64,000 nt of DNA, from the NCBI RefSeq assembly GCF_963678635.1, contig NC_087069.1, forward strand, positions 27,390,303 to 27,454,302, given 5' to 3'. Origin of the DNA: Symsagittifera roscoffensis. Taxonomy: Eukaryota > Xenacoelomorpha > Acoela > Convolutidae. The notes under the pieces were generated by a model, which worked only from the letters and a program-made list of their open reading frames with translations, was not told the origin of the DNA and made no database searches. Positions 21,060 to 31,482 of this stretch are shown here, piece by piece. Each line of letters opens with the position of its first letter. Within the stretch, counting starts at the first letter, position 1. The position numbers were made by a program, and so were the translations under genes.

Positions 21060-23480
21060 ACGTAATACTTTTTTCCGTTTGCTGGCCCTTCAGCTTGTTG
21101 GCTTACTACGAAATATGAAAAGTTTTCGGGGTTAGATATCTGTTAAAAGCAAACATAGGACTTGTAAAAACTATCACTTGCAAATTAGGATCATGTAACA
21201 ATGCCAGTAATTGTGCATTTCAACTACTCGTTTTATATACTTGATTTCATTGAATTGTCCAATTAACTTTTTGAACTTCAAAAAGCAAATTATGAACAAA
21301 CAGACACAAGTAATTTTTGTTTGAGCTTTGACATCAATGTATTCCAGATGACGAGAAATTTTCTGTTATAAATGGTGAGTTAAAGAGAAATAATTTGTCC
21401 GGAGAAAAAATCAAAATCGACTCGGAGAAAAAAGCTATTAATATATCTTTGTTATGAGGTGAGTTAAGTTTATTTGTCAAATCATTGCTAATGCAACCTT
21501 GAAGAATATAACCAACGAAACAAGCCTTCATACATTGTTCGCCATGGCGTGTTTCTTCTAGTCTGTCCATACAACAAATGATTTGGTTAAATTCTTTTAT
21601 CATCATAGAGCGGGTTTCTTCAATAAGAGCGGGTGTACTTTTTTTATAGTCAGCTGAGACTTCTGATTTGAATCAAATTAGAAATAGAAACAAGATTTCT
21701 CGTATCAGGACGAAGCCATGAATGTTCCAACAGCTTCTTAAGGTCTATGGAGCAGTAATAACATTAAAAAAAAGAATTGTAATACAAAATTGATATTTTT
21801 TAAATTTGAGATTGCTTTGTGACATCATCCCTCCACACATCCTATAAGAACCAATTTGTTAAACTTCCTTCCTAGTAACAAATCAGTTATGGCAAAAAAG
21901 GATCATTCAACCAACTATGATAGATTTCTAAGACGGATTCAATCTCCGCTTACGCGTTAATAGCGCGAAATCTATCGCGCTTTATTTGTCCCTAATTGGT
22001 CAAAATATCAATGTTTAATCCCGCATAACTCTACGAAAAAAGATCACAAATGAAAGATACAAAATTTGAGGCAAAAAATTCAACTTAGTTAGACCTTACG
22101 TTTACAGATACAAAAATTCGCACCGTTTCGCGTGTGTGGGTCCTCGGAGTCAGAGATGGGTCTTTACCGTGTACCAAAATCTAAATATATTGCACGCACA
22201 AATACAATGTATCGTTTAATATGTTGGAATATTGATTGTGTCGCGGTTTCCACAATGAGCAAATATAACTATTTGATTAATATTCGGCAAATCTGATCGG
22301 ATTCCGCAGTTTTTAACAAAAATTTTAGTTGGTTTCCGCTAATGAACGCAAGCTTTGCAAAACTGCTGTTCAATGTAACCAAATATCAGAATTTTTCAAA
22401 ATAACATCGGATTCCTAAAATATAAGCAGATTCTGGAAAATTGAAATACAGAATGTTACATTTTTTGTTTTTGGATTCCGCAAACTATTCTACTTTTTGC
22501 ACAAAGTTTCTGTCAGATTCAGCAAAATTAATATATTTTATTAGCAGCAAAAAAATTGTGTCAGATTCACCAAAATTAATAACTTTTGTTAGTAACAATA
22601 AAATACATTGTTTGGCCTCGTAATTTAAACTTCCCCTCGTAAAGTAAACAACCAGAGTAAAAAGAGGGTGTTTAATAACTGTAAAAAGAATAATGTTACA
22701 GCAAAATCTAAGCTACTACTTAACCTAAGTTTTTAAACTTTATAATTGAAAATGAGAATGAACAGTAAAACATTTATTAGAAGAGCGACGTTTATCAAAG
22801 GTCAAAAAAGAGATTAAAATTTATTTCGTCAGTTCTCCGATACAATTTTTGTGTTCTCGAATTCCATTTCAACATATCTCAAACAAAGTTTAGTTTTTTT
22901 ATACAAAAAAAGAGCTTGTAAAAAAGGTAAGGGTTGCTTTGAAAGACTGCTATACCCAATTTAAAAAAAAATCACGTTTTCACCAAAAAAATTTGAAGGT
23001 TTTGCAGAAGTAAATTCAGTTATTATTGAAAGAAAAAGTGTTCATAAATATTAAAAATGGATTTCTGAAAGCTTCACAGTACGTTTTAATTTTAAAATAC
23101 ACTAAGTTTTTATCGGTAAAAGAAGTGTTTACTATGAATTCGGATCATTCTCAATTAAACGGTTACAAGCTGTGTAGGTTTTTAATGCAGTATTCTTAGT
23201 TCGTATAATTGCCTTTCGATAAACACTAAGTGGATATATGGGCCCGAGTTTAGCTACAACTTGGTAAGTGTAATTAAAACTGCGATGATTTTCAGACGTT
23301 TTTATATATTTTTGTTTGTTTTATCATTGTAACGTTTTTCATCTCTTCAGTTGGTTGTATGATTTATGCTATACTTAAACTGTGACTTTACTTCTCATAT
23401 CAGAACTGTTGTTACACTTTGAAAGGTTGATTTGAAACCTAACAAGACTGCTCGTTCAAGGCGATTCTTTGAACGTTTCA
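21060..23480 (-). repeat. Inverted copy of the X/Y/Z repeat family
   Basis: Inverse matches in the order X (21060-21606), Z (21640-22480), Y (22480-23480). Read on the minus strand this is Y-Z-X, whereas the plus-strand copy is X-Y-Z-Z. The order therefore is a circular permutation, not a simple inverted repeat. Sequence divergence between copies is substantial, with many small indels. Confidence 0.7.
21334..21606 (-). pseudogene. Decayed small cysteine-containing frame in module X
   Basis: 90-codon frame from ATG 21606. Its first half (KEFNQIICCMDRLEETRHGE followed by QCMKACFVGYILQGC) has the Cys-rich look of a small secreted protein, and the direct copy near 15,375-15,490 reads a recognisably similar peptide (KKEYNQINCRKNRL, stop, ETSYGE, CMKASFVDCIL) with a stop and a frame loss. 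Similarity at the protein level in two diverged copies suggests that the repeat captured an exon. Family not recognised. The C-terminal half looks non-coding. Confidence 0.3.
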
Positions 23481-24009
23481 AATGCCTTTTAAGGTATATG
23501 GAATAGCGTTTGCTTTAAAAAAATCTTTTGAAATTGTCAAATAAAATTGAAAGTTTAATTGGAAAACCATTCACTCTTTTTAAAATGAAGTAAAACGTGA
23601 CATAGTTCACATGTAGTTAATTATTGAATAGACAAAATTGCATGCATCACTTCAATTTCGAATGATTTCTAAGCTGCATTATAGTGGCACCTACGCGTCT
23701 ATAGAGGACCGATCGTTAAGCAGACCAACTTTTAGCATAAAAAGTGAAAAATGAGACTTTTAGCAGGCCAAGGTAATAAAGTGATGAATGTTTGATTGAT
23801 AGACTCAAAAAGACGCTCAGTTTGGGGCAAAGTATTCCCTATTAAGTCAATTGTCTCACAATTTGTCAAAAAAACTATCAACTTCAAAAACACTACAGTC
23901 TAAATTAGCGGCAAAGCAAAGATTTACGCGCACAATGAAACTCGTGTTGAATTGAAGCACAGCGCGGAGCAAGCGGTCGCTAATCGCCAATGCCACGTTT
24001 GCACTTAGC
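23481..24009. other. Gene-free stretch
   Basis: AT-rich, no coding signal. Near 23,690-23,770 the phrases GGACCGATCGTTAAGCAGACC and CTTTTAGCAGGCC resemble, in inverse, the CTGCTAAAAAACCGGTCTGCTAA at about 24,036, so it may belong to the foldback that follows. Confidence 0.4.
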
Positions 24010-24500
24010 TGTCTCACTTTATAATTGTTCTGAGTCTGCTAAAAAACCGGTCTGCTAAAATCCCTAGCATCGCGTCTTTAGCTCGTAATACATGCTCGTT
24101 AATTGTCCAAAGATGACCAAAATGGGGGTTATCCTCAAACGCGAAAGATCGAATATGCGAAAAAACTCTTGAGCGAAGGACCGAAAACAAAATTAGCCGA
24201 AAGTCAATTTTTAAAAAGAAGCAATTGTCATTCAATTAAAATGAATTAAATTAAGCAATATGTTGCATCGTTCCTAACAAAACCCTTGAAATATAAAGTT
24301 TGTTCCAATTGGGCAGCGATCAGTGACAACTTGAAAATTGTGCATTTTTCTGCCGTTTTTTATTTTCGGCCAATATCAATATTTGGTCCCTGGAAATGTT
24401 TAGTTTCGTTCCAAATTACAGATTACAATGTATTTATTTTTGCGCATTCGGTCCTTCGCGTATGAGGGATTCTATCGACCAAAATGGCAGTGTTTGAAAC
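24010..24500. repeat. Foldback element with 'GCGAAGGACCGAA' arms
   Basis: The arm at 24125-24190 (GTTATCCTCAAACGCGAAAG, then GAGCGAAGGACCGAAA) pairs with the inverse of 24435-24475 (GCGCATTCGGTCCTTCGCGT). 'GCCGAAAATAAAA'-type sequences pair closer to the centre. The same GCGAAGGACCGAAT core recurs at 50073, near a partial inverse at 50190-50215, so this looks like a dispersed MITE family. The 136-codon plus frame from 24428 crosses an arm and is not convincing as a gene. Confidence 0.55.
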
Positions 24501-24834
24501 CCCATAACTCCACAAAAAATTCAGTTCTGAGCTCGGGGCATGATTACCTTTCAGAAGGTATAACTTTGTACAGAAAAATTCCGCCAAAGTGGCTAGTTAA
24601 ATTTCGTCGATATTGGTCTGCAGAAAAAAATCAAACCGAGCTTAGAGATTCCGTCACGTTTTCCGAAAGTGTTTTTTTAGTCCCGTTCGAAAGTACGAAA
24701 CAAACTTCGCGCGAAATTTTCCACAGAAAAAACTGGTATCGAAAAGAATTAGTTCTTCACAATTCAATATTTTGGTCGCCAAATCAAATCAAACATTTTT
24801 TTTTCAAGTATCATTCAACTTTTTCTTCTCAATT

Positions 24835-25035
24835 TTAATCTGCACAAGCTGCTTTTACTCTGAAATCTCTATTATTGGGACGATCAATTCCTGTAGCATT
24901 TCCGAATGTGAACTTGAGCAGGGGGTTTCTGCTTGGAATGAACCATGGTTGATTGATAGCATAGGAGTCCTTCACCATGCTAAGACAGTCGAATGAGGAT
25001 GTTTCGTTTTCTCCATCTTCATTTAGAAATGTAGC
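24835..25035 (-). CDS. Terminal exon of the spliced 'GNATGID' gene family, copy P
   Basis: The exon begins after the acceptor ATCTCTTTAG (AG at 25036-25037) in phase 0 with ATFLNEDGENETSSFDCLSM and ends at TAA 24835-24837 (66 residues). The later part reads QPWFIPSRNPLLKFTFGNAT, then GIDRPNNRDFRVKAAC. The exon at 47372-47593 has the same start phase, the same spacing and the shared motifs DCLSM, WFIP and FGNATGID, and the exon at 57128-57376 a more distant version. No companion upstream exon was found near this copy, so it may be an orphan or pseudogene fragment. The pattern 'PWFIP...LKF.FGN....FRV.A.C' resembles the C-terminal half of a CUB-like domain (inference). Confidence 0.55.
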   Translation of the reverse strand, partial: ATFLNEDGENETSSFDCLSMVKDSYAINQPWFIPSRNPLLKFTFGNATGIDRPNNRDFRVKAACAD

Positions 25036-27060
25036 CTAAAGAGATGAAATCTGAAAAACTGAGTTATAACCGATGTGGTTAACTCATAGAGTAATTTCGG
25101 ATAGGGTACACTGTCTGCTCGTCACGCTATCTTATATTCGGCCGGATAGATTCGTGCAACTTCTTGGTCTAATACCGATCCTAATCTTACTCTTATACTA
25201 TCTAGTCTCAGGTTGTTTAACTAGTCTCTGCTAGGCTCAATAGATCTAGGGTATACTGGTTTATTGCGGCTGCTGAAGTTCTCTTGGAGAGGCAACTAAT
25301 TTCTAAGTTAAATTCAAATCTCTCTGGTGCTGAAATTACAAGTAATTTCAGCACTTACAAATAAGTGGGTTGTTAGTTAGATGGATCATGATTGGTTAAT
25401 ATTAAATACTTTACAGTGGTAAAATATCTAATTTATCCAATCATAAAATGTAGTTTAGATCAGGTTCCACCCATCCGGGTTTTACAGAGTTTTTTAGAAT
25501 TGTCTTTCTGCAATTCAAAGGATGGATGATGGACGTTGGTATTTGGCGAACATCATATTTCTTCTGGGTTCTCTTGTTAGAGAAGTTCCAGGATCAATCG
25601 TTGTGTCTTCTTATGACAACGACTGGGTTTTCGCAACAAACTCAAATCTGATTTCAGAATGGTTGGCTATGACAGGTTTTTCGTTTCATGTAGAGAACTT
25701 CTTTTGTGTTTGACCTTGTCTGGGAATGGCGTGGAGATTGTGCGTGGAAGGGATGCCTGGTTACTCGGATCTGTACGTATACTTGAACATCGAGGTGGTC
25801 ATTGGTCTAGTTCAATGAAGTCCTTTTCTGCGAAGTCAAGTCGTACTCTAAATCCTTTGAGTTGTGATTGTGGACGGCATATTGATTGTGGTTGGCCATT
25901 CTTTTTCGAGTGTAGTGGGGTCATTTTGTCTTTGGATGTTCGTCTTTGGTGTTGTATGCTGATCTATATACTGCAAGGTATAATTTACATTTTATAAAAT
26001 TTTTATTAGTTCAGTGTTTTAATTATGATTTTGGTTATTTGTTTTCACAAAAGCTTTTTGTTTTAGTTCGGTTATTTTGAAGAATTACTCACCCTTGAGT
26101 ACCTCTTATTAAAAATAGAAGTGTGGTCACAAAGCGTGGATGTAGCGCGGTGGGTTAGGCCGGCTATAGAGCATGCTCAGGACGTCCTCTCTGGTTGGTT
26201 AGGCCAGGAGTGGGAGTATGATTTCGTGCGGTTTCTGTGAGAGGTCCTGTTATGTGATAACGTTTTATGTCGGGTTTGTGGTGGTTTTTCTGATGTTTCG
26301 TTGGTTGTGTCCTTTTTTCAAAAATCAAATTGTTTTTGGTATGGGTTTGTCTTTCGACTTTTGTGTGTTTTATTATTTCTTTCTTAGACTTTATAATAGT
26401 CTTCAAAAGAATAAATTATCCAGTTTTAAACTGGGTTAATCCGGTTTGGGTACCGTTGGTTTCCTTTTCTTAGTCATGCTGTTATTCTATGTGTTGTGGT
26501 GTTTAGTAAGCTGCGTTGGTTAGTTTTGTTTAGTATATAATTCCTTTCCAACCGGGTTAAAGGAAAGTTTGAAACTTGTTATCGTGTGTTAGAGTTGTTG
26601 AGTGTGAAAACTTAAAACTGAAATTCATTATTTAAACAATTCTTCGTGGGCGAGCTGTGCGAGTTTGGATAGAATTCTTGTGCGAATGAATGAAAATATC
26701 AAAAGGTTAGTACTGCATTTTCGTCTTATCAATTTACTACATACAATTTCAATTTTACTGCTAGTTTTGGGGAAAAATTAAGTTACAAATTTTCATCATT
26801 ATTAGATTTACTGCTTGTGTGGAAACAATTTATAAATTAATTTACTACATTGGTATGAATTTTATTTAATTTAGCTGGTGCAAAATATTAATATAGTTTT
26901 GAAGAATTTGAAGAAGTTTTCTATTTTTTATTTTTCGTTTGTGTTTTTTGCAGATGATCGTGGGATGAAGACTAAAAATCTAAATGAGACATAGATAAAG
27001 AATGGTTAGTTTTTAATTTGAATTTATTAGTGAAGAATATTTATAAATTATACTTACCTG
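25036..27060 (-). other. Non-coding 3' region of the env-bearing retroelement, LTR candidate zone
   Basis: No convincing gene. From about 25.5 kb upward the plus strand is T/G-rich, the same skew as the retroelement ORFs, so the element's 3' untranslated region and 3' LTR should lie here. No second copy exists in the window to define the LTR, because the other end is lost in or beyond the gap. Contains a perfect hairpin at 25327-25354. Confidence 0.4.
25327..25354. repeat. Perfect 12-bp-stem hairpin
   Basis: GTGCTGAAATTA-CAAG-TAATTTCAGCAC: 12-bp perfect arms and a 4-base loop. It lies in the putative 3' end zone of the retroelement; possible RNA structure, role unknown. Confidence 0.9.
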
Positions 27061-28412
27061 TTAGTCGTCGGGGAAAAAACCGTGGGGGAAGATGTCGTGT
27101 ATTATGTCGGAATTTGTTAGTAATTTTGCTAGTATGCGAATGATGTTTTTAGTTTGAAGCAGTGGCCAAAGCAATTGAAGTGCTTTAATGGTTTTTAGTT
27201 CTTCAGTGCCAACTGCAAACTCATAAGGTGTGTTTTGGATGAGATTATATAATTTGTGATTGTATTTAGTGTTGTGGATGAATTCTAATATTGGGATTTC
27301 TATAGGTTGAATAAATTCATGTGGGATAAGGAAGGGTCTGGATTCTTCTGCATTAAGGGTCTTCGTGATGGGACAAAAAATATACATTTGGGTTATGGGA
27401 TCATAATTGCGAAGAATACCGTGAAGGTTAGTATCTTTGATGCAATATGTGAAGTTAAGGAAAAATGGTGAAGTGTATTTAGAGTTAATAAGCTGAAAAC
27501 GGTGGTGTGGTTGTCTTGATGGAGTGTGCAGGTCAAAATGATTTTGTATGAAACGATAATATGTATATGTGTGGGTTTGTTTAGTGCGTAACATAATGTC
27601 GTGTGAGCAGTGCAAATCGCGTTCATGTGGTGCAAGGAAATTAAAGGTTAGTGAAAATAATTGAAATCTTTCTTTAAAACTTTCGTAAGCTTGCATGTCG
27701 GTTAGTGCTTCAGAAATGACGTGGTCGAATTTGCGATCAAATATATTGAGTGTAAATACATATGACGTTTTTATGAAAAAATTTTCTGTGATTTGTGGGT
27801 TAGCGAAGCGATCATCATCTAAAAATTGGTCTTGGTTAGCTCGGATGATGTTATGATCGTAATATTCTAGCGTATATTCGTTAGTTCGGGGTGCAGTGTA
27901 TGTTTTTAGTGACTTTTTATATCCTATATAAGTAAATTGTCTATGTGTTAGTGGTGTGGTGAGTCGGTATAGCATATCTTGATTTCTTTCTATATCGATG
28001 TGAGTATTAGGTAATGGTAGGCAAAGGGGATTAGTAAAATGATAATATGATGTCCAATGAAGCGTAGGCATTAAAACATATTCATCTACAAAATTACGTG
28101 TGTCGTTAGTGTCATGAGGAGTGTTTAAAGTATATTGTGGAAATGAAGGTAAAGTGATTGCTAGAAAATCTTTCGTGTTAGTGTGATTTGGATGATTAAT
28201 ATATTCACGGGCTGTTCCTGGTTTTGTTGGGAATGGATGGTTTGGGAATTTTCTTTTGAAAGTGCGGTAAGCTCTATTAGTGCTATTTGATGATTCGGTG
28301 GGTGTGGATGATGGTGCTAATGATGCGGTATAAGCTGAAGAGAGTGTAGGGGTAGGTGGGTTTGATGATTCTATTGTGGATGAAATCTGATTTATGGTGG
28401 GGTGTCAAGGTG
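27061..28412 (-). CDS. Retroelement ORF downstream of env (ORF5), unknown
   Basis: The open frame runs from about 28412 to 27061 (about 450 codons); the first ATG in frame is 28071 (336 residues: MPTLHWTSYYHFTNP...). Upstream of that ATG the frame is still coding-like (S/T/P-rich, then KRKFPNHPFPTKPGTAREY), so translation probably enters from the overlapping ORF at 28392-28739 by frameshifting, or an indel has split one ORF. The structured part is rich in Tyr, Phe, His and Ile, has no transmembrane segment, zinc knuckle or known protease/nuclease motif, and ends IIHDIFPHGFFPDD. Same strand and same A/C-rich sense composition as env and pol. I know no Ty3/gypsy protein of this kind in this position. 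Confidence 0.55.
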
Positions 28413-28739
28413 GAAGGGTTGTTGTTGTAGGGTGATAAAATTATCTAGTTCTTGGGAGATTTGGGGAGTATCTGGAGAATTGGATGATCGGTCTGAATGA
28501 AATGAAGAGTAGGTTGGGGTGACTTGGGAAGCGTAAGAGGGTGTAGAAATGGATGGGAGTGGGTTATTTGGTGGGATTGGTTGAAAAGGGGGTGCTGAAA
28601 AATTTGAGGAGTTGGTTTGAAAATTATTGGATGGAGATGGTTCAGAGTCTGCAAATTCATCAGGGGTTTCAATATTAGGGTTATTGAGTTGTGAAATGGA
28701 GTATAAAACTGAAATGTGTGAATTAGTGTCTGAATTCAT
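28392..28739 (-). CDS. Retroelement P/S/T-rich ORF downstream of env (ORF4)
   Basis: 115 codons from ATG 28739 to TAA 28392. Composition is dominated by Pro, Ser, Asn, Thr and Gln (for example SAPPFQPIPPNNPLPS), that is, an intrinsically disordered segment. Its 3' end overlaps by about 20 bases the start of the long open frame of the next ORF (which opens after a TGA near 28413), a layout seen in frameshift-linked ORF pairs. Between env's stop (29251) and this ATG are about 500 bp of similarly P/Q/H-rich, stop-containing sequence, so the original ORF may have begun further upstream. Function unknown; a linker or gag-like N-terminal domain are both possible. Confidence 0.45.
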   Translation of the reverse strand: MNSDTNSHISVLYSISQLNNPNIETPDEFADSEPSPSNNFQTNSSNFSAPPFQPIPPNNPLPSISTPSYASQVTPTYSSFHSDRSSNSPDTPQISQELDNFITLQQQPFHLDTPP

Positions 28740-29250
28740 GCCTGATGTTATATTACTAGATGGGAAATCGGGTGGCGGGAAAGCAAAAAGTGGAATTATT
28801 GTAATTGGAGTGTTGAGATTGGTTGGGTGGGAATTTGAGCGGTGTAGGGTTCAAGTTGTCGGCTCATCGTGGGCTAAAAAAAATTATTATTTTGAGACTG
28901 AAAAGCGGTGGTATGGGGTTGTTCTATAATTTGTTCATATGTATTTTCATCTTGTGAATGATGTGTCATTATATGTTGAATGGGACTTTGTGATATAGTT
29001 GGTCTGAAATTTGGATTATGTGTTATTGCTAAATTTCGAAAATTTCGTGGGACTAGGGATAATGGATGGTTATGTGGTAGGGGTGGTAACTGTGGTGCTG
29101 TACGCGTTATTTCTACATTGTTATGTTCTTCGTCGTATGTGTTTTGTCTTGTTGCTATTTTTGTGTTGTATTCTTTTATTTGTGCGTCTAAAAGGATTTT
29201 GTTTATTGATGATGAAAAAATTCCAAAGAATCCTGCAAATAGTATGCGTG

Positions 29251-31482
29251 CTACACTTGCTTGTCTTTTGACTTGTGTGTGTATAGCACATGTGTTATAG
29301 ATTCTCTTAAGAGTGAAAAAAGAAATCCTATCAAGTTAAACATTGCGTATAGAATAGTCAACTTTTCTAAGATGTAATAGGGCCATCCTAGAAAATCAAG
29401 AATTTCACTTTTTAGTGTAACAAAGCTAAAAATGTTTATAGGTGAGATATCTTGTGGTCGGTATTTTTCACCGTTTAGATACATATAGTCTTTAATGTCT
29501 TTAAAATATCCGCTATAATCTTGTGTATAAATATCTGCAAATCCTGCGGTTTCGGCAAGTTTGCGTAAGTTTTGGTCAATTGATTGTCTTTGTATAGTGT
29601 CCATTTGTGTTAATAATTCTTGGAATTGTTGTGTTCTAATGTGATGTTGGATATCGGATTTTGAATATATTCCAATTGATTGTAAGTCGATATTTGGGTT
29701 TCGAGCAATAGCTCTAATGCTTTCTGGTGAAATTTTTTTGAGTGATTGCATTAATGTGGGGTATGGGGTAAGAAGGTAATATTTATCTTCCTCAGGGTTC
29801 AGTTGTACTACATTGTGGCTATTTTCTGATCCCCATGGAACTGCGGTATCCCAGAAATAGGTTCGTCTTGAAAGTGTGTCAACGAAATGTACTTTATTCT
29901 TATAAAAGATAGGGATTCTTTTATAGCATCGTTTATCTTCAAAAACATATAGTGGTGGTACTTTTTTGGTACAGGTATAAAACCATAAAATGTTTCCTTC
30001 GTAATCTAAAAAATTTGATCTATTTCCTGATAGTAAATATCCTGCGTAGGGTATTTTTAGTACTGCTATTGCTAGTGATTGTAAGATTTGTGTTCTTTCT
30101 AATTCGCATAGTTGGTGAAGCGTTTCTAATTCAGAGAGTGACATTTCTTGAAAAATTCGGCTAATTCTGTAGTCTAATTTCATATCTAAGTGAATATCAT
30201 AGTGGATATTACCGAAATATGTACTATTCATTAGTGATAGTTCTTGTAAACGTGTGCTTCTAGTGTCATGGGGCTTTAGATGTCCACCAGGTTGACCTTT
30301 ACTTTTTTGAAAATTAACTGGTATATATGATGTTCCTTCGTTTATAGGATGACTTGTGGCGTATGGGTCGATTTTTATTTTTCCAGTGGTCATGTCGAAT
30401 CCTTTTTCGTATTCAACTAATATTTCGGAGTATTGTGTTTTGTGAAGAGGGTTTTTGTATTTACATGCAAGTTTTGTTTCTTGATATATTTGAAAACGTG
30501 TCAATTTATTTTCTATATTGTGTATCTTTCTAAAATTAGAACTTAGTTTTCGTGATGGATTTACTTGTTCATATGGAATTGACTGTATAAAATATTTTTC
30601 GTGAAATTTTATCATTCGAGCGTGTATTTTTGCTACTTGAAATGTTGTACATGTGTCTTCGGGGAACCAAACAATTGTTGCTTGTGTTCGTGTTGTAGGG
30701 TCACAATAGTCTTGATCGTTTTTACAAGGTAATCTAATTCCTTGATAGATCATTGTGTTGTCAGATAAATCGCGTGTGAGTTGTATTTTTTCCAGTTGTA
30801 TTTTCCAATCGAAAAACATTATTTCTTGATATCCTTTATTTTTTGTGTCTGCTTTGCAGTTTGATGGGTTATTTATACCAATGTGTAGTATCCAGTGTTT
30901 ATCGTGTATGTCATAAGTTAATTTTCCGTGTGCACCGTTGTATGGGTATTTTTCATCTAGTTTTATATGTCCTTGATATCTTTCAAGTTCTGCTTGATGT
31001 ACAGAATCTGCAAAAACTTGGAAATATACTAACTTTCTATCTGTGTTTTTATTTCTTGTGATATTTAGTCTGAGTAACTTGTTTTTACAATCTTCGGGAT
31101 TGAGATGTAAAAGTCGTTCGATATTACTCTGGTAGAATGATTCGTGGTCAAGTCGGTTTTTATTTCCATTTGAGACTTGTGAACAATGTACTTTCTTTTC
31201 AGAAAATGTTGCTGTGAATTTATATCCTATAACTGTTGTTGCTCGGGCTTTTGAATAAAGTGTCGCTATTACATTTGTAGTTTCTATAGCTTGTGGTTCT
31301 GTTTCGCATTGTGATACTTGATTTATTGCATATTTGTGTAATGTTTTTTGTTCGTTTTCTTCACAATCGTAATGTGTTACTAATAAATCTTGGGGTCCTG
31401 TGCGGGGGGAAGGATTTATGTTCTGGTTGGAGATTACTAGAAAAAAGGGTTGGAGAAAAAGTAATATTTTTAGAATATACAT
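29251..31482 (-). CDS. env: Envelope glycoprotein of a Ty3/gypsy-like retroelement, class-III/chuvirus-like pattern
   Basis: Intact 743-codon frame from ATG 31482. Residues 1-18 are a hydrophobic signal peptide (MYILKILLFLQPFFLVIS); residues about 700-725 form a single transmembrane segment, followed by a basic 18-residue tail. There are 12 cysteines. The N-terminal pattern 'YDC...Y.+..V..C', a central PCKNDQDYCDP block and, near residue 520-580, 'RCYKRIPIFY...FVDTLSRRTYF...YYLLTPYP' resemble the gB-like (class III) glycoproteins of chuviruses and the env genes that BEL/Pao and Ty3/gypsy elements acquired from them; this is my pattern reading, not an alignment. The ATG overlaps the end of the preceding ORF by 13 bases. 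It would mediate membrane entry of particles. The full-length frame next to a pol with only one stop suggests a fairly recent copy. Confidence 0.75.
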   Translation of the reverse strand: MYILKILLFLQPFFLVISNQNINPSPRTGPQDLLVTHYDCEENEQKTLHKYAINQVSQCETEPQAIETTNVIATLYSKARATTVIGYKFTATFSEKKVHCSQVSNGNKNRLDHESFYQSNIERLLHLNPEDCKNKLLRLNITRNKNTDRKLVYFQVFADSVHQAELERYQGHIKLDEKYPYNGAHGKLTYDIHDKHWILHIGINNPSNCKADTKNKGYQEIMFFDWKIQLEKIQLTRDLSDNTMIYQGIRLPCKNDQDYCDPTTRTQATIVWFPEDTCTTFQVAKIHARMIKFHEKYFIQSIPYEQVNPSRKLSSNFRKIHNIENKLTRFQIYQETKLACKYKNPLHKTQYSEILVEYEKGFDMTTGKIKIDPYATSHPINEGTSYIPVNFQKSKGQPGGHLKPHDTRSTRLQELSLMNSTYFGNIHYDIHLDMKLDYRISRIFQEMSLSELETLHQLCELERTQILQSLAIAVLKIPYAGYLLSGNRSNFLDYEGNILWFYTCTKKVPPLYVFEDKRCYKRIPIFYKNKVHFVDTLSRRTYFWDTAVPWGSENSHNVVQLNPEEDKYYLLTPYPTLMQSLKKISPESIRAIARNPNIDLQSIGIYSKSDIQHHIRTQQFQELLTQMDTIQRQSIDQNLRKLAETAGFADIYTQDYSGYFKDIKDYMYLNGEKYRPQDISPINIFSFVTLKSEILDFLGWPYYILEKLTILYAMFNLIGFLFSLLRESITHVLYTHKSKDKQV

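Noticed and set aside
24428-24838. 136-codon plus-strand ORF
   Set aside because: It starts inside a foldback arm, has no recognisable domain, and its 3' end overlaps the better-supported minus-strand exon region.
26125-26175. tRNA- or SINE-like A-box (GATGTAGCGCGGTGGGTTAGG)
   Set aside because: No B-box or cloverleaf follows at the right distance, so neither a tRNA gene nor a SINE can be supported.
25080-27000. 3' LTR of the env-bearing retroelement
   Set aside because: Position is right, but with no second LTR in the window and no clear TG...CA ends or polypurine tract the boundaries cannot be given.
28627-29300. Plus-strand ORFs opposite the retroelement genes (also 29952-30164, 31720-32139, 35061-35814)
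   Set aside because: Shadows of the minus-strand ORFs produced by the strong A/C skew of the coding strand.
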